Below, piece by piece: positions 32,002-45,501 of a stretch of DNA of 64,000 nucleotides. The DNA comes from Escallonia rubra (taxonomy: Eukaryota; Streptophyta; Magnoliopsida; Escalloniales; Escalloniaceae), in the NCBI GenBank assembly GCA_033065855.1, contig JAVXUO010001679.1, positions 1 to 64,000 on the forward strand, written 5' to 3'. The notes below the pieces were generated by a model, which was not told the origin of the DNA, searched no databases, and saw nothing but the letters and a program-made list of their open reading frames with translations. How positions within the stretch are numbered: the stretch's first letter is position 1; every line of letters begins with the position of its first letter. The translations under genes and the position numbers were made by a program.

Positions 32002-32738
32002 TTATAAAAAGCAGTACTTGGCACGGAAATTTATCTCGATTGAGATAATAAGATTATGGCTATATTTCATATCCATGCATGTAAAATCTATTTACGAACA
32101 CCAAAAGGTTATCCCCTTGAACAGACCCATTTAGACATTGTACCTACAGGTCGATCAAAACATAGAGCGTATGAAAAACCCCATCACCAATGCTTTAGTT
32201 CAAACTTTCTAATATCACACATATTTTCAAAGAGGTTACCTTTTAACCAAATCCTGCTTGGGTCGAGATGATTTCCTCCTTCAACTGCTTATTAACCGAG
32301 ATCAATATTGCTATTTAAGAGGTGTAAAACAGCTAAGCAAACATCAACGGTTTTGGCACGAGCAACATTCAGTGCTGCATCATATTAGATATTGCAAAAT
32401 TTATCTACACAGGAAGATGTCAATGTAAGCATATCCTTCTTACATTCGAAATACACCAGAACCCTCACTAGTGCACTCGCTGCCAAGAACTAAACACATA
32501 CAAGTGAACCATGGCAAGATGCAATGAGAGATGAAGGTTCTTCAGATCTCAAAATCTCACGTTTGCTGTACCATGAGGTGACACAAAACAGCTTAGAATC
32601 AGCAGTCCTGTAGTGATTGTCTAAAACCTGCGACTCTCAAGAAATCACCACTCAAATTAGCTGCCATCACTTACAATGGCATTCCCAATAAAATGGTCCA
32701 AAGCAGAAAATCGGTCACAATACACTCGTCATTGCCAA
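32002..32738. other. Spacer between two convergent genes
   Basis: This is the 3' UTR of the BBE-like gene and, on the other strand, of the coiled-coil gene ending at 32739. No other feature was seen. Confidence 0.4.
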
Positions 32739-33054
32739 CTATCCACTTCTGCAGCTCGGCAGACCAGCATTAAGAAGTCTGAATGACAAGGATTGCTGTT
32801 CATTGCTCAGCAAGGAAAACCACTTCCTTATACAATTGGTAGGGCAGGACTGACTGACAACTGCTGCAACCTCCGCGTCATTTTTAATAATTTCTTCAAA
32901 ATTGAGAGATACAACACCAAGTAAAGCAGTTACAGTTGCAAATTGAATGGGCAGGCCCATTTTCCTTGAACTGCACTGGCACAGAAATGCAGATAATATA
33001 TCTCTGAGATTTTCAACTCTAGTGTTTTCGTATCCTTTAGCATCAACACCAACT
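32739..33054 (-). CDS. Exon 9 (last) of the coiled-coil gene
   Basis: 316 bases, from acceptor catgcag|AGTTGGTG to the TAG at 32739. It encodes [20 protein letters not shown] and later [20 protein letters not shown]. An upstream acceptor (tttatcag at about 33085) would give a different phase and a frame that stops early, so it was not chosen. Confidence 0.72.
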
Positions 33055-36000
33055 CTGCATGACGACAAAACTCTGTGAGTACCTGATAAATGAAGAAGTG
33101 GAAAAGAAACAATACGAAGAAAAACTCCACTGAGGAATATAATTTCCGTGTAAGATGACACCCGAAGGAAAAAGACGTGGGAAACATCTTTCAATTCTCG
33201 AAACCGCTTTCTAAGTACTGTTAAATTTATGAAATTTCACTTTTAAAAAATGACTTGAGACATGCAGTCATGGTCTCATTCTGCATAACAATGCGCGACG
33301 GAGTAACTGCACCATGAAATCATTCAAATAGAAGTTCTTGTTGTACATTACAACTAGTTGTGGAAACCATTCAGGAACGTAATATCATTTGTTTGGGAAG
33401 ATGTCTATCGTGGTTCAGTTTGTTGAGCCTTAGCGTCTCCGAGTTAAAGGTCAACGGTTTCATCTTCCCCCCACCTCATAATGTATAAGGAATGCAGCAG
33501 GGTTTAAGAAGCTCATTATAAGATGTTCATCCACATATACCAGTATACAGTTGGCCACTATAGTGCTCGCAACCCATTGTATGCAGAGGGCAATAGTTCA
33601 TTGAGGGAATTATCCCCCGCCAAGCCTAGTCATGAGGGAGGGAGGGAGAGAATTGGATGCCTTAAATATCATTAGTGATTACTATATCACCTTCCCAGTT
33701 GACCAAGAAGTACAAGAATAGCAGCCAAATGAATCTCCAAGATACATGATTCTAACATTTTAAGACACACACACACACACACAGACTTGGATGCCTTGGA
33801 TACCATTAGTGATTACTATATTACCTTCCCAGTTGACCAAGAAGTATAAGAATAGCAGCCAAATGAATCTCCAGGATACATGATTCTAACATTTTCAACA
33901 GATGACATACAATATTGTCAGATGTCCAGTCCCAATTCTGTACGCCAAAAAAGAGAACAGATTGAAGTTAGGCAACAGTCATTCGTGAAGGCATTATCAA
34001 TGAAAAATAAACAAAGACACAAAATGAAGATGTAGAGAACCTTTGAAGGAAACATTCATGTTCAAAATTTGGAAATTATGATCGCAACGACAAGAGCTTA
34101 ATTTGTTACTTAATGGACAATATGTACTCCTCAAACTAATAAAAGACAATGGAGAGGAGAATATGTTGCGGCAAAAATTAATGTGACTCACAACATCCTT
34201 TTGATTCTTTTGCGTTTTCTATTTGTTGTTCTTATGAACATGGACAGGTAGCAAAAAGGACAATCAACAGTAGAGAGGGGATACAACCGCAGTACATAAG
34301 AACTCAAGGTATATAAGCTTGAAAGATATATCCATATTCGTAGATAAAACCATATGCAGCAGAGATTACTGATATATGATTTACTACCATAAAAAAATTC
34401 AAAGCAGTAAAACTTCTATCAGCATAAGAGTAAGATATCATTCCTAAAAGTCCTCATCTAAGAGGTAGAAAAGAAAGATGTTCATAATTCAAATCGCTAA
34501 TCAGAAGCTCAATTCGTCTTTTGAGAATCAAGAAAACAATCATGGTATTCATTAGCTTGACATCACCCACCAATCATCAGTGCTATTCATTAGCATGAAA
34601 TCATCCACCAACCATCACAGTACTGTACTACGCAACCGCATATACTAATGAACAAAGACTTTATTCATAAATTGCAACTCCCACTTAGCTTACGCGAAAC
34701 AAAATGTTGAATAAAGCTAAATGTAAAAACAAAAAATAAATCCACCACTAGAGCAAAAGATAATCGTAGACTCAGCCATACAGCAAAGGACCAACATAAG
34801 GCATGTACTTCGATAAGTGGCAAAGTGCAATATCTAAGTATATTATCATGCAGGCAAACTAAAACCATGAGATAGAGATACTACCCCTTCACTTCTCTCT
34901 GCAATTCTCGCTAAAATATCGCCGTTGTGTAGAAGAAAACTAATTACTGAGAAGATGATCAAATTGGGTCAACAAAAAATATCCCTCTAAGTGAGAGGTT
35001 TGGACAGCAAAAAAAGGAGCATTTAAGTCAAACAGTTCGCTATTTACAAAAATACCCATCCCTGCAAATTTCACACTCCATGTGAATCAGCTTTTCTGTC
35101 AACTTCTATCTTTCCCGGCAAGTCACACCTCAATTTACAGAGAGAAAGCTCGAAATCTATTGGAATAGCAGTTTGAGACATACAGATTGAGAACGTACTC
35201 CTGAGAAATGGTTGCCGACTATCACCCAAGAATGTCTGTTTTTGTTGCAATGGAAGATAACAGCTGATCTCACTGGCAACCGGAGCTGAGTCTAGGACTA
35301 GTGCAAATCTTGTTAACCTGAATCTGCGACCTACTATGAAGCACAGCTGCGCCAAAATGGGTGAAGCACCGGCATTGCATGCACGTTAGGTGCGGCTTGG
35401 GTGCATGACGGGTGTGCGATTTTCAATTTATATTTTAATTTCCTAAATACCGGGTGCGGCTAGGATACGGCTTGGGTGCGCATTGGATACTTATGGGGTA
35501 AAACACAATTTTCAAAAGAATTATTAGGGGTCAAAACATAAAACAGAAATTTCGGGGGTCGAATGATAAATGATGAAACCTATACTTAATCTCATAACGG
35601 GACAGATTGCTTAGTCCAAGACCTGAACTACGAAGAAAGAGGGGGGGAGCGTGAGTGCATGACCATCGGCCACTCCAGCGACGACGAGCCGCCACCTCCA
35701 GCAGCATTTTCCGAAAGGTAAGTCTTCTGTCTTCCTCTCTCTCGTTCGCCCAATTTGTTTCTTTTGCTTTGAGACAAGCTCTATGCCTCTATCTTCGCTC
35801 GTTGTTCTTGCCTCAGTACCCTATGTCATAGGCTACTTGTGGGTTGTGGACCAATTTATTTTGTTGTGACTAGGAGATACTAATGGCAACCAAAATCCTC
35901 CACCTCCACCTTACGGAGTGGAGGCCGTGTTTTCTTCCAGATGATGGTGATGGAGAGATAGACGAAGATGAAGATCTTGTAGCCATGGAACCCTTAGATA

Positions 36001-39000
36001 CTTAATGAAGTATTTTGCTTTTTATTTGTGATGAGTTTGTTTTTTGATGATCTAATCATCAATCGTTTGAACTTTGGAACTTTGTTACCACTACTTTTGA
36101 ACCTTTGATGCTACTTCTATTATGATGTATTTGGTGCTAGTGATTATGTGTTTGATGGTATTGTACTATTATAAAATGGTTAAATTAAAGGGATATTGCA
36201 TAAAATACCCTTGTAATTTAGCCAAGTTGGAGAGAGCCCCCTGAGGTTAGAAAGTTGCAAAGAAACACCTAAACCTAAGATTGCAAAAGTTTTGCAACCG
36301 AAGGTCTCTGAATGAAAAAATTGTCCAAAATACCCCTGTATAAAACCCTAAGATCACTTTTTTTGTTTCTGTGCACCAGAAGTGATGAGAATAGAAGGCG
36401 GCCGGCGTGCGTCAATTCATGCCCAGGTTCTACATAGATCTAGGGTTTTCTAGGGTTTGTGATGTTGGTACATAATTCTAGGGCTTGTGCCATATTCCTA
36501 AATAGATCTAAGGTTTGTGCAATGGCAATACATAGATCTAGGGTTTGTTTCAGTGGTGGACATGAGTGGTGGTGGTGGGTGGACGAAGCAGTGATCATGA
36601 GGAGGGGGCAGTGGCAGCGATGCAGTGGTTGTTTGCGACTGTGGGCGTGAGTGGTGAAGGCGACGGACGTTGGTGGGGCTAGTGGCGGCAGTAGGATTGG
36701 ATGGGGCTAATGGCGGTGGCGCACGCTGCTGGGGCAGGAGTTGTGGTGGTGGTGATGGTGGTGGATGGGGCTGGGTTGGTGAGGGCAGTAGTTAGGCTTA
36801 GGTTTGGTTGGAGTGGAGAAGAAATTGGTGCACGAGTGGGAAAGAAAAGGAAACTGAGGGCATTTTAGTCATTTTATGTATTGATCTCTACGAAACGCAC
36901 TTCTCAATAACATGAGCATCACATGCCGCTAATTTGGACGATTTTTCTAACGGTTGCAACATAATCTGCACCTTAGCTATCCCTTTGCAACTTTTCTAAC
37001 CTTAGGGAGCTATCAGCAACTTGACCAAACCACGAGAACATTTTGTGCAATTATCCCTAAATTAAGTTGCACTCTATATCCTTTTATGCACTTTCTTAAG
37101 ATTCAAATGGTCCCCGCTTTCTTTAGGAATTCAATACTAAGTATACATGGTTAAGAAAAGATATACAAAATTTGTCGTAGCCCTACCACACTCGTATCCG
37201 CGTATCACCACCCATGTCGTAACCACACCCGCACCCATGTCCGTGCTCATAGATAACTGATAACAACCTGACCACCATATGTTCATGTCGACTCGACTTA
37301 CACGCTTATTTAGGATATAAGTCATATCTTATGAGTTTCCTATTCTATCCCGAGAGAGAGGGGGGGTAGAAACTGGGCCAGGAGAGAGAAAATGGTTGGT
37401 GGGGATTAAATGTGGAGAAAGAAATAGAATTTAAAAAAAAAGAGTAAATATGTAAAAACACCTACAAAATCTTTCTTAATTTGGAAAAGGATCGACTTTT
37501 TTGGGACAGTCCAAAAAGGAAATAAAATCCAATCTTTATGGGACGGAGGGGGTATCATCTATCTATGACTGTTGACCCAGATCTGTGGGCTGTGACCAAC
37601 AACCTCCTGACCACTGAATGCTAACGTCGGCGAGATCAAGACATAATTTTTCAGATTACATCATCCTTTTTTCGCTGCCTAATGGCGTCGATTGTTGTGT
37701 GCACCGCAAACAGTATCTCTAGTGACACCAAGATTCCCTTTCCCCTTATTACTATTGTTTACAACTTCGTTTTTTCTTACTTAACTTTTTTTTAGGCGAG
37801 AGGGTGGACGAGACAAAGCAATCGAAAATCCAAATCACATCCATGCCGTGAATCGCATGGTTCCCTCAAAAATTGCAGATTTGCTACAGCATATGATTTA
37901 ACCACCCATTCTTAACGAATACAGGTGACTCAAGGTACCATCTTTATTTGGTCAAAGCCACATTTCCGAACCCACTTACAACTCGGACTCAATTAAAGGC
38001 AAAATCGAATGCACAATTTGCTAAATATTCACCCTATAAATCGAAAGTCCGCGTGAATGTACCACCCAGAAACTTCGATTTAACCTAGCAATCTGGTCAT
38101 AGGGCTGTGAGGTATAGTCAGAGAAGGCAAAGCCAACCAACAAAAATCCTGACACGATACTCAAAATGTTGAAATGAAACAACGCTAAAGGTACAATAAA
38201 ACAGACAGGAAAAGAGGGGTGGCGTTTAGTTCATACCATGTTGCATGCTACCAGCTCCACTAATGACAGGACATCCCCAATGTGGCACAAACTCTCATCA
38301 ATAGCAGTTTCTGAATGAGAATCGGTCATTCCAGACTTGTGCAAACAACAGGAAAAAGTGCAGTTCCTGCATCCAACACAAGAAGCCTTGCCATGATATG
38401 AACTTGTTTCAGTTTGCTCTTGCAATAGAGCTTCAGACTTCAGTAAATTAACTGATTCGATCAGATGCTCATTCGGAATATCAGACAATTCGCAAATCTG
38501 AAGTTTCACCAAGAGCAAGGAGACAACATCATCCATGGGAACTGCACCCTCAGAAAATGGGCAATGTGTACATGAACGAAACTCAGGCCGACCCTCCGCC
38601 AGAGATGAACCAGAATCAGTTGAGAAACTCTCTCTTTCAGCATGCGTAACTAAAGATTTCATGACAGTCATTATTAAACTGCCCCCGTTTGGGGTTAAGT
38701 ATTTTGATCCACATGTATAAGCAAAAACGTGAAGTATACTCAGCATTGAACTGTCAAACTTCTGCATTCTAAATATGTTGTACGAAGCCTCGCATAGAAA
38801 ATCAATACGATCAACTGATGCACATATAGATGCAAGTATAAAGGCCCCAGCCACCAACTGCTGAGTTGAAGCCTTGCGAATGGATATGGATACGTCGTCT
38901 TGATCCGGATTGAGGTTGAGAGTAAGATCAGATACAAGCGATAGGTCACAAGAAATATTACTACTCACCAAAACCCTTCTATCAATAAGGAAGTCTTTGA

Positions 39001-42000
39001 TCTGAGTAATAAGTGCATCCAAGTTGCATAATTCCACAAACATGCTTCTTGCCTCTAGATCAGACAGCACTGCACACACTAGGTATTACATTAGAAGAAG
39101 ATAAAAAAAACATTTCAAGGCAAGAATATAAGTATAAAATTAAGAAATTAGGCAACCTGAAATAACAGTATACCTTTGCACAGGTGTCCAGCAAATGAAT
39201 CTAAGAAGACCGGATTCTGGTCTTTCATGCTTCCGAAGCTCTCTAAACGAATCCCAGAAAATTTGTGCAATGTAATTGAAAAGAACACACGGGCCTTTTC
39301 TCTAGGAAAAAAAAAAGAAAAGAAAAATGAACACCAATGATAAAACGAACATATACATATATGGCGCCGTAATAAGATTAGAAAACAGACACATCCATCA
39401 TATGCAGGAACTGCAGAGACGTCAAACACGGATGCAATAAGGACGACAAGTTGTGGCTATGAATTGATAAATATAAGTGTTCCCAAATTATATAAACGAT
39501 CTATATACCTTTGTGCATAATTTCATAAATACTACTGAAATTCAGGAGATAATGACCGTAATACCGTATATTACTAGTACTGCACCTCTATTGCATCTTC
39601 TACTGAACACATACTCAAATTTGTAGGAAGGTCACGTCCAACATCATGTTAGAAACATGGCTCCTTCATGGAAGCCGAGCATGTAGAGTATCAATTCTAC
39701 AATAGAAAGCAACAATAAGGCCATTAAAAACTATACTCTTCAACTTGGACTTTAATAAGTAACTTACCCAGGTGAAAGATCTTCAACCTTCAAAAAAGTC
39801 AATATCTTTTGAATAACCCAGTCTACGTCAGAAACCATAGAGCACTGAGCCATACAAGTCCTGGTAGCATGAAATATCTTGATAATGCTGCTACAGTCAT
39901 CCATGGCATCAAAGCTACAGCATGGCACCATAGTGTCATATGCATTTAATTTGGCACACTCAAGACTTGGAAATTGGATTGCTGGAAGTGTGGGTGAAAG
40001 AGGCGTTTCAAACGCCACACGAAAAGTTTCCTCATCAGCACTGTCTTCCAAGTCAAGCAATTTCGTATAGTCCCCATACACCACTTCCTCAAAGCTCCCC
40101 TTCCCTGTGAAACCACCAATGGTCTTTCTTACATTGGAGTTGCACATATCTCCCACCGCAACTTCCTTTTCAGAACAAACCTTCCTTTTCTTCTGAGACT
40201 TGTTTTGAGCAGAACAGAAACCGTCATCTAGGATTTGTTTTCGCTTCATACAATCCCCAGCCCCCTCACCAACTGTATCGTCTCGAAATGGACTTTGGAC
40301 ACTATTTTCGGCCACAATTGCAATATTTTCATCATACCTCGTTTTGGTAACTTCATCAGACAGTTTGGAAATAGCTGGTTGTGGACTTGACTTCTCTTCA
40401 GCAGATTTTGCTGATTCGGTGAGATCAAAAGCACCCCTTCCCTGTGAGCCCACCAATGGTCTATCAGAAAAAGATGCCATACTGGAATTCATGGCAGAAC
40501 TCTTTAACAATTTTCTGTTAGAACCTCTAAGCAGAGGCTCCAATTTAGAGTCAATACCTGAGTTGGATTCAGAATAATTCCCACCAGATAATGGAAGCAA
40601 TGATGCATTACATTCTATGTTTTGCTTGGAATGGTCAGAAGCATCTATAGCTTCGTCGCCGGGCCTCAGAAGCTCAATCTTTTTGAGAAGGCGCATCTGA
40701 TATGGTTCCGAATCCAAAGGTTTTCTCTTCAAATTTTGACGCCGGATGTTAGAGATGTCATCAATCTGCAGAGTAAAATAGGCATTCAGCTTCAAATCCT
40801 CTGAGCAAAAATTGACTTACCACGATAACAAAATCCATAAGACAGAGCAAATAGGACGGATACAAATTACCAGCAAGATAATATCACAAAATTCAAGCAC
40901 TCGAAGTTGGAAATAAGGCAATTTCTAGATGTATCTGAAGGACAAAAACCAAACATGTTTAGCATATTGTTTTTCAACCTATAATAGTCCTCAATAGATT
41001 ATTTGACACGATATATGTGAGTAGTCCATGATGTGACTTATAAGAATACAGAAACCTAATACTCTTTTGCTCACTGACCAAATTGTTAGACAAAAATGTC
41101 GTCAGGGAAAATGGTTATGTAGGTTAGCATCATTTGCTTCCGAGTGAATTTGACCAGTATAAAGGCAACAATTGAATATCACCATCATTAAAAAAACCTA
41201 ATAGTAAGAGCTTATTAATGAGTAATTTGAAAACCAACCTTTTCTAGGCCATCTATACCTCCATCACTGTGTGAGAAACAGTTATCGAGCATACTGAGGC
41301 GATGCAAAAACTCCTGCTTGAAGCGACCGACAGAGTTGTCGAGCATACTCAGGCGATGCAAAAAGTCCTCCTTAAAGCAACAGAACTCTTGTTGCAATAT
41401 GTTATTACGACTTTTTTCCAACTTAGACCCTTTTTTGGCATGCTTGATTTGCATCCTTTCAATCTTCAATTGCTTCCTTAGCAGCTTCATTTCAGCAGTT
41501 ACGGCACTTAGATCCTCCCTCAGTTCTTCCAACTGCTGAGATAACTTGTTGGCGCGGTTCTCTTCGTTCAAGGCCTTCTCCCAAAGTGCGGCTGCAACCT
41601 TTTTCTGCGCTTCAAGTTTCCTCATCTCAGAATCAGCACTTTTCCTTTCCCTGTTGGCCTTCTTTTTAAGTTTCTCAAGCCTTTTCTTTGCCTCTTCAGC
41701 CTTTCCCACATCCAACTTCGATTCAGCACCTCCTTTCAAGTTTGGATTTCTGTCATTCATATTTTCAGTAAGCACGTCATCAGGTTTATGAACCAATTTT
41801 TTAGACAATTGAAGTTCATCTTTCTCCCTCTGTAATTTTTCAATCTTCAACATATACGCTTCCAACTGCTGAGACAAATGATCAGCATGACATTTTTCTT
41901 CCATCACCTTCTTGCTACTTGTCTCAGCAAGCTTCCTGTGTTCTTCTGCCCTGGCCATCTCTGAATCTGCACGCTTTTTCTCATTGATCAGCTTTAGTCT

Positions 42001-45000
42001 TTCTGCCTCAAGCTTTTCGTTTGCCTCTTTAGATTTTAATGTTTCACAAGCCAATTTGGATATTGCTTCACCAGCTTCAACCTTCAATCTCTCTAGCTGA
42101 AGTCTGTCTTCGTCGGCTTTTTTCGCAATTGCACAAGCTTCATTAGCTTTTTTTGTTTCATAATCTGCCCTCGTTCTCTCATTGTCCAGAGCCTCCTTAA
42201 GCTGGTTTATTTCCGTTTCCCATTTAGAGCAACCTTTTTGCTGCAGCAAAAGTATCTCAGACTTCAGACCAGATAGTTCATTCTCCAAAGAAACTTGTTT
42301 AGCTAATTCTTTCTCTCTCTCTCTTTCATACTCTGCTCGCAGAGTCTCAACTCTACTTTCTTCTGCTTTTTCATTTTTCCGAGCTTCATCAGCGTTAATC
42401 AGCTCAGCTTCGTGTTTATTTTTCTGGGAAACCTCTCTCGTTCTCTCTTCCTCAAGAATACCTCTAATCCGATTGATTTCAGCATCCCGTTCGGAGACAC
42501 GAACTCGAAGAAGTATTACTTCCTCTTCCATATCCTGAAAGTCTGAGCATTCTTTCTGCTGCAACACATATATCTCAGACTTCAGAGCAGAGATTTCACT
42601 TTCCAAAGAAACTCGTGTAGCTGATTCATTTTCTTTTTGCAGTTTCAAATTTTCTGCCCGCGCTATCTCCTCCTCATTTGCTGAATTAAAGCAGTGCAAC
42701 AAATATATTAGTCCAGCGCTCCAGCCACAAAACAACTAGACACACAAACATAAGCATGTAAGTAAAAATCACCCTCAAAGCCTAAATACTTAGCCAAAGC
42801 AAGCTTCAAATGACTCTCTGCTATTTCAAACAATGAGATACTTCCTATAAACACGAAAAAACATGGTACTGTATGCAATAACAAAAAGGAAAAAGACGTG
42901 GCCTCACAACCATTGACAAAGTTATGTGGCCTGGGCATACATGCAAGGCTGTTAATGAAACGATCTGTTCATCATCAGCTTGTAATTCGTTTGCTAAAAG
43001 GCTCGTTCTTTCGTTCTTAAGTGAGAAGCACAGGAACACAAATATTGAGCTCCTACTACTGCTTGCATAGACAATACATTTCACATGCGTATTTCCCTCC
43101 CTCCCCACACACTATGGGGTGATGGAACTTTAGTTCACCTTGAGTATTTCCCTCCCTCCACGCATATCAAAATGAACAAATATTATGTCATGCATACAAG
43201 CAGTGGGAGCTCAAATTTTGTGTTAATAAAAAGCAGGCAAAAAAATAGATAGAGAGAAATAGTCAAAAGGAACTAAGTACCACCATTCCTAAGTACTTAT
43301 AACTTTTTACCGCTCAATAAAACCATTTTTCCGCCAAACATAGACCAAAATTTTAAGTCAGGGTGGACTTACTTAATACTTATCACTTAATTTTAAGTGA
43401 GATGGTCAAGAGTTATTTAACAAAATTTTACAAGAAAAGAATAATTACCACCACGATGCAGCCACAATCGATTTGTTCGCAACACCACCTCCACCACACA
43501 AAGATCCACCACCATAACCACTATGTGCCATTTGCTATTCACAACCTAGATGTCGTCACTACCACCACCACACCAACATACCACCAACACCTCCACCACA
43601 CTCTTGCCGCCACCGCCACCGCCTCCATGTTCGCGTAAGCAAAAACAATCTCCAAATTAACCACACTACAACCACCACCATCACTGCAATGTCGCCGTTG
43701 TCGCCACCACACAATTACCAACCCCACGTCTTCACGCACCATTACCACCATGAGCATCAACACTTTTTCGCTACCGCTACCATTATTACTCCACCACCAC
43801 CACAAACACAACCAGCACGGTTTTTGCAATAAAAATATTATTAGATGTACACATAGATGTATAATTCTCGTAAAATGGAAATTTTTCCAGATATATGCTT
43901 TTGGCCTAGTTTACCAAACAGATTAACATATTTTTTTTATGGTAAAAATTCAATCGCGATAAATTTTCAATTTTACAAATTCAATGCTTAAGTTTTCACA
44001 CTTAAATTTCAGTTGTATCAAATCTCTCTCACACTCGGACACAAAACTTTGAAATAATGGAACTTTAGTTCACTTTGAGTATAAAGCAATGTTAAATAAT
44101 ATACTAAATATGCGTACCAAAAATAATCATGCTTGTATATCCATGATTTAAGTGTCCAACAATTATTCCAATAATTACATGTTTGATTTGACCAATGGAC
44201 AAATATGCAAGCATACATTTCATTGCTAGTTTGAGTAATAGCAATGAGATACACCAATCTCATGCTAAGAATAGTTAGGATTTCCATAAGAAGATGTCAC
44301 TCGTTTTATGAAAAATAAAAAGGATATAAGTATTGGGAGCTCAAATTTCGTGTTCATGTTCTTCTAATTTGCTATAAGCTATAAGAACAAACATGAACAA
44401 GCCTTTTAGCGAACAGGGTGAGTTGTAGACTCTGAACTCAAAGTGAACTAAGTAGAAAACCTCTGAAACCAAACACCTCCTCTCCTTCTATCTGCCTCCA
44501 TAACCAAACAACACAATCTTTGTTTGTTCGCTTCCTTAAATGGCTCGTTCATGTCTATACATCCTTCGTACACGAATAAAATTTCAGAGCTCCTAATGTT
44601 TGTCTATATGACACATTAATTTTGTAGATTTATAGGCGTATTTAGTATATTATTATTCACAATTGAGTTTATACTCAAAATGAACTAAATTTACATCATA
44701 TTTTAAAGTTGTGTATAATACTTCCGTAACAAAGCAACACCTTATTACTTTACTCTCTGCCTCCCTCCCTCCCTCTCTGAGTTTAGTACAAATCTGTAAC
44801 AAAAGAAACCCTCTCTTTTCCAAAGTAGTGTGCAATCTATGTTACATGGACTCTTCAAGATGCGTGAAGTACCCGTTTCGGACACTCGAGACTTGGATAT
44901 GGGTATGAAAACTGTGTCTGACATATCTTATAGGACATGCCATTCAAGAACACTATCTTATAGTCTTTCGTTTAATTCATTATTGCTTTGAGACGAGGCT

Positions 45001-45449
45001 AGTTCTCGATTAAAACCATGTCACATAAACATCATTTCACCTGGGAATAACAAAAACGTAACTATAGAAATGAACAATTTACCGTGTCACCATGTCTTGT
45101 GTTTAAAAAAGTAGATGAATCCAACACTTGCACACGTATCCGACCCGGACACTAGTACCAAGTCTATGTAACATAGTGAACAGTAATTCTCTAACCAAAC
45201 AACAACATGTTGCGTCTCTCCCCCCCCCCACCCCTCTAAAGGCTTGTTCACGTTCATTCTTAATATAAAAAATAAAAAAAACCATTAAACATGAAATTCA
45301 AGCTCCTACTGCTGATATATACGACATATTACTTTTATTTTATAGATATCTAGGTAGCACGGATACGGTGTCGGTGTCCGACACAAGACACCGCAATTTC
45401 CAAAAAATTAGATTTTGGACACCGCAGGACACCGCTATTTATTAATATA

Positions 45450-45501
<52 letters not shown>

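Larger units (their letters stand above)
33938..38236 (-). other. Intron 7 (4.3 kb) of the coiled-coil gene
   Basis: It contains a Mutator-like element (36190-37057) and a Stowaway remnant (about 37310-37554). A minus-strand frame at 35071-35355 (94 aa) and an exon-like stretch at 35659-36004 on the plus strand were seen but not recognised as genes. 35380-35490 has repeated 'ggtgcggcttgggtgc' words. Confidence 0.55.

Noticed and set aside
32930-33187. Alternative frame [16 protein letters not shown]... as the last exon of the coiled-coil gene
   Set aside because: It would follow exon 7 in phase but ends after 50 residues and skips exon 8; the chosen frame gives the conserved GVDA.GYE..VENLR block.
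35640-36010. hAT transposase C-terminal fragment
   Set aside because: The acidic end (DEDEDLV) alone is not enough; no dimerisation-domain motif is visible.
41318-42538. Plus-strand frames (for example 118 and 81 residues)
   Set aside because: Shadows of coiled-coil exon 4 on the other strand (Lys/Glu codons read as Leu/Ser/Phe).
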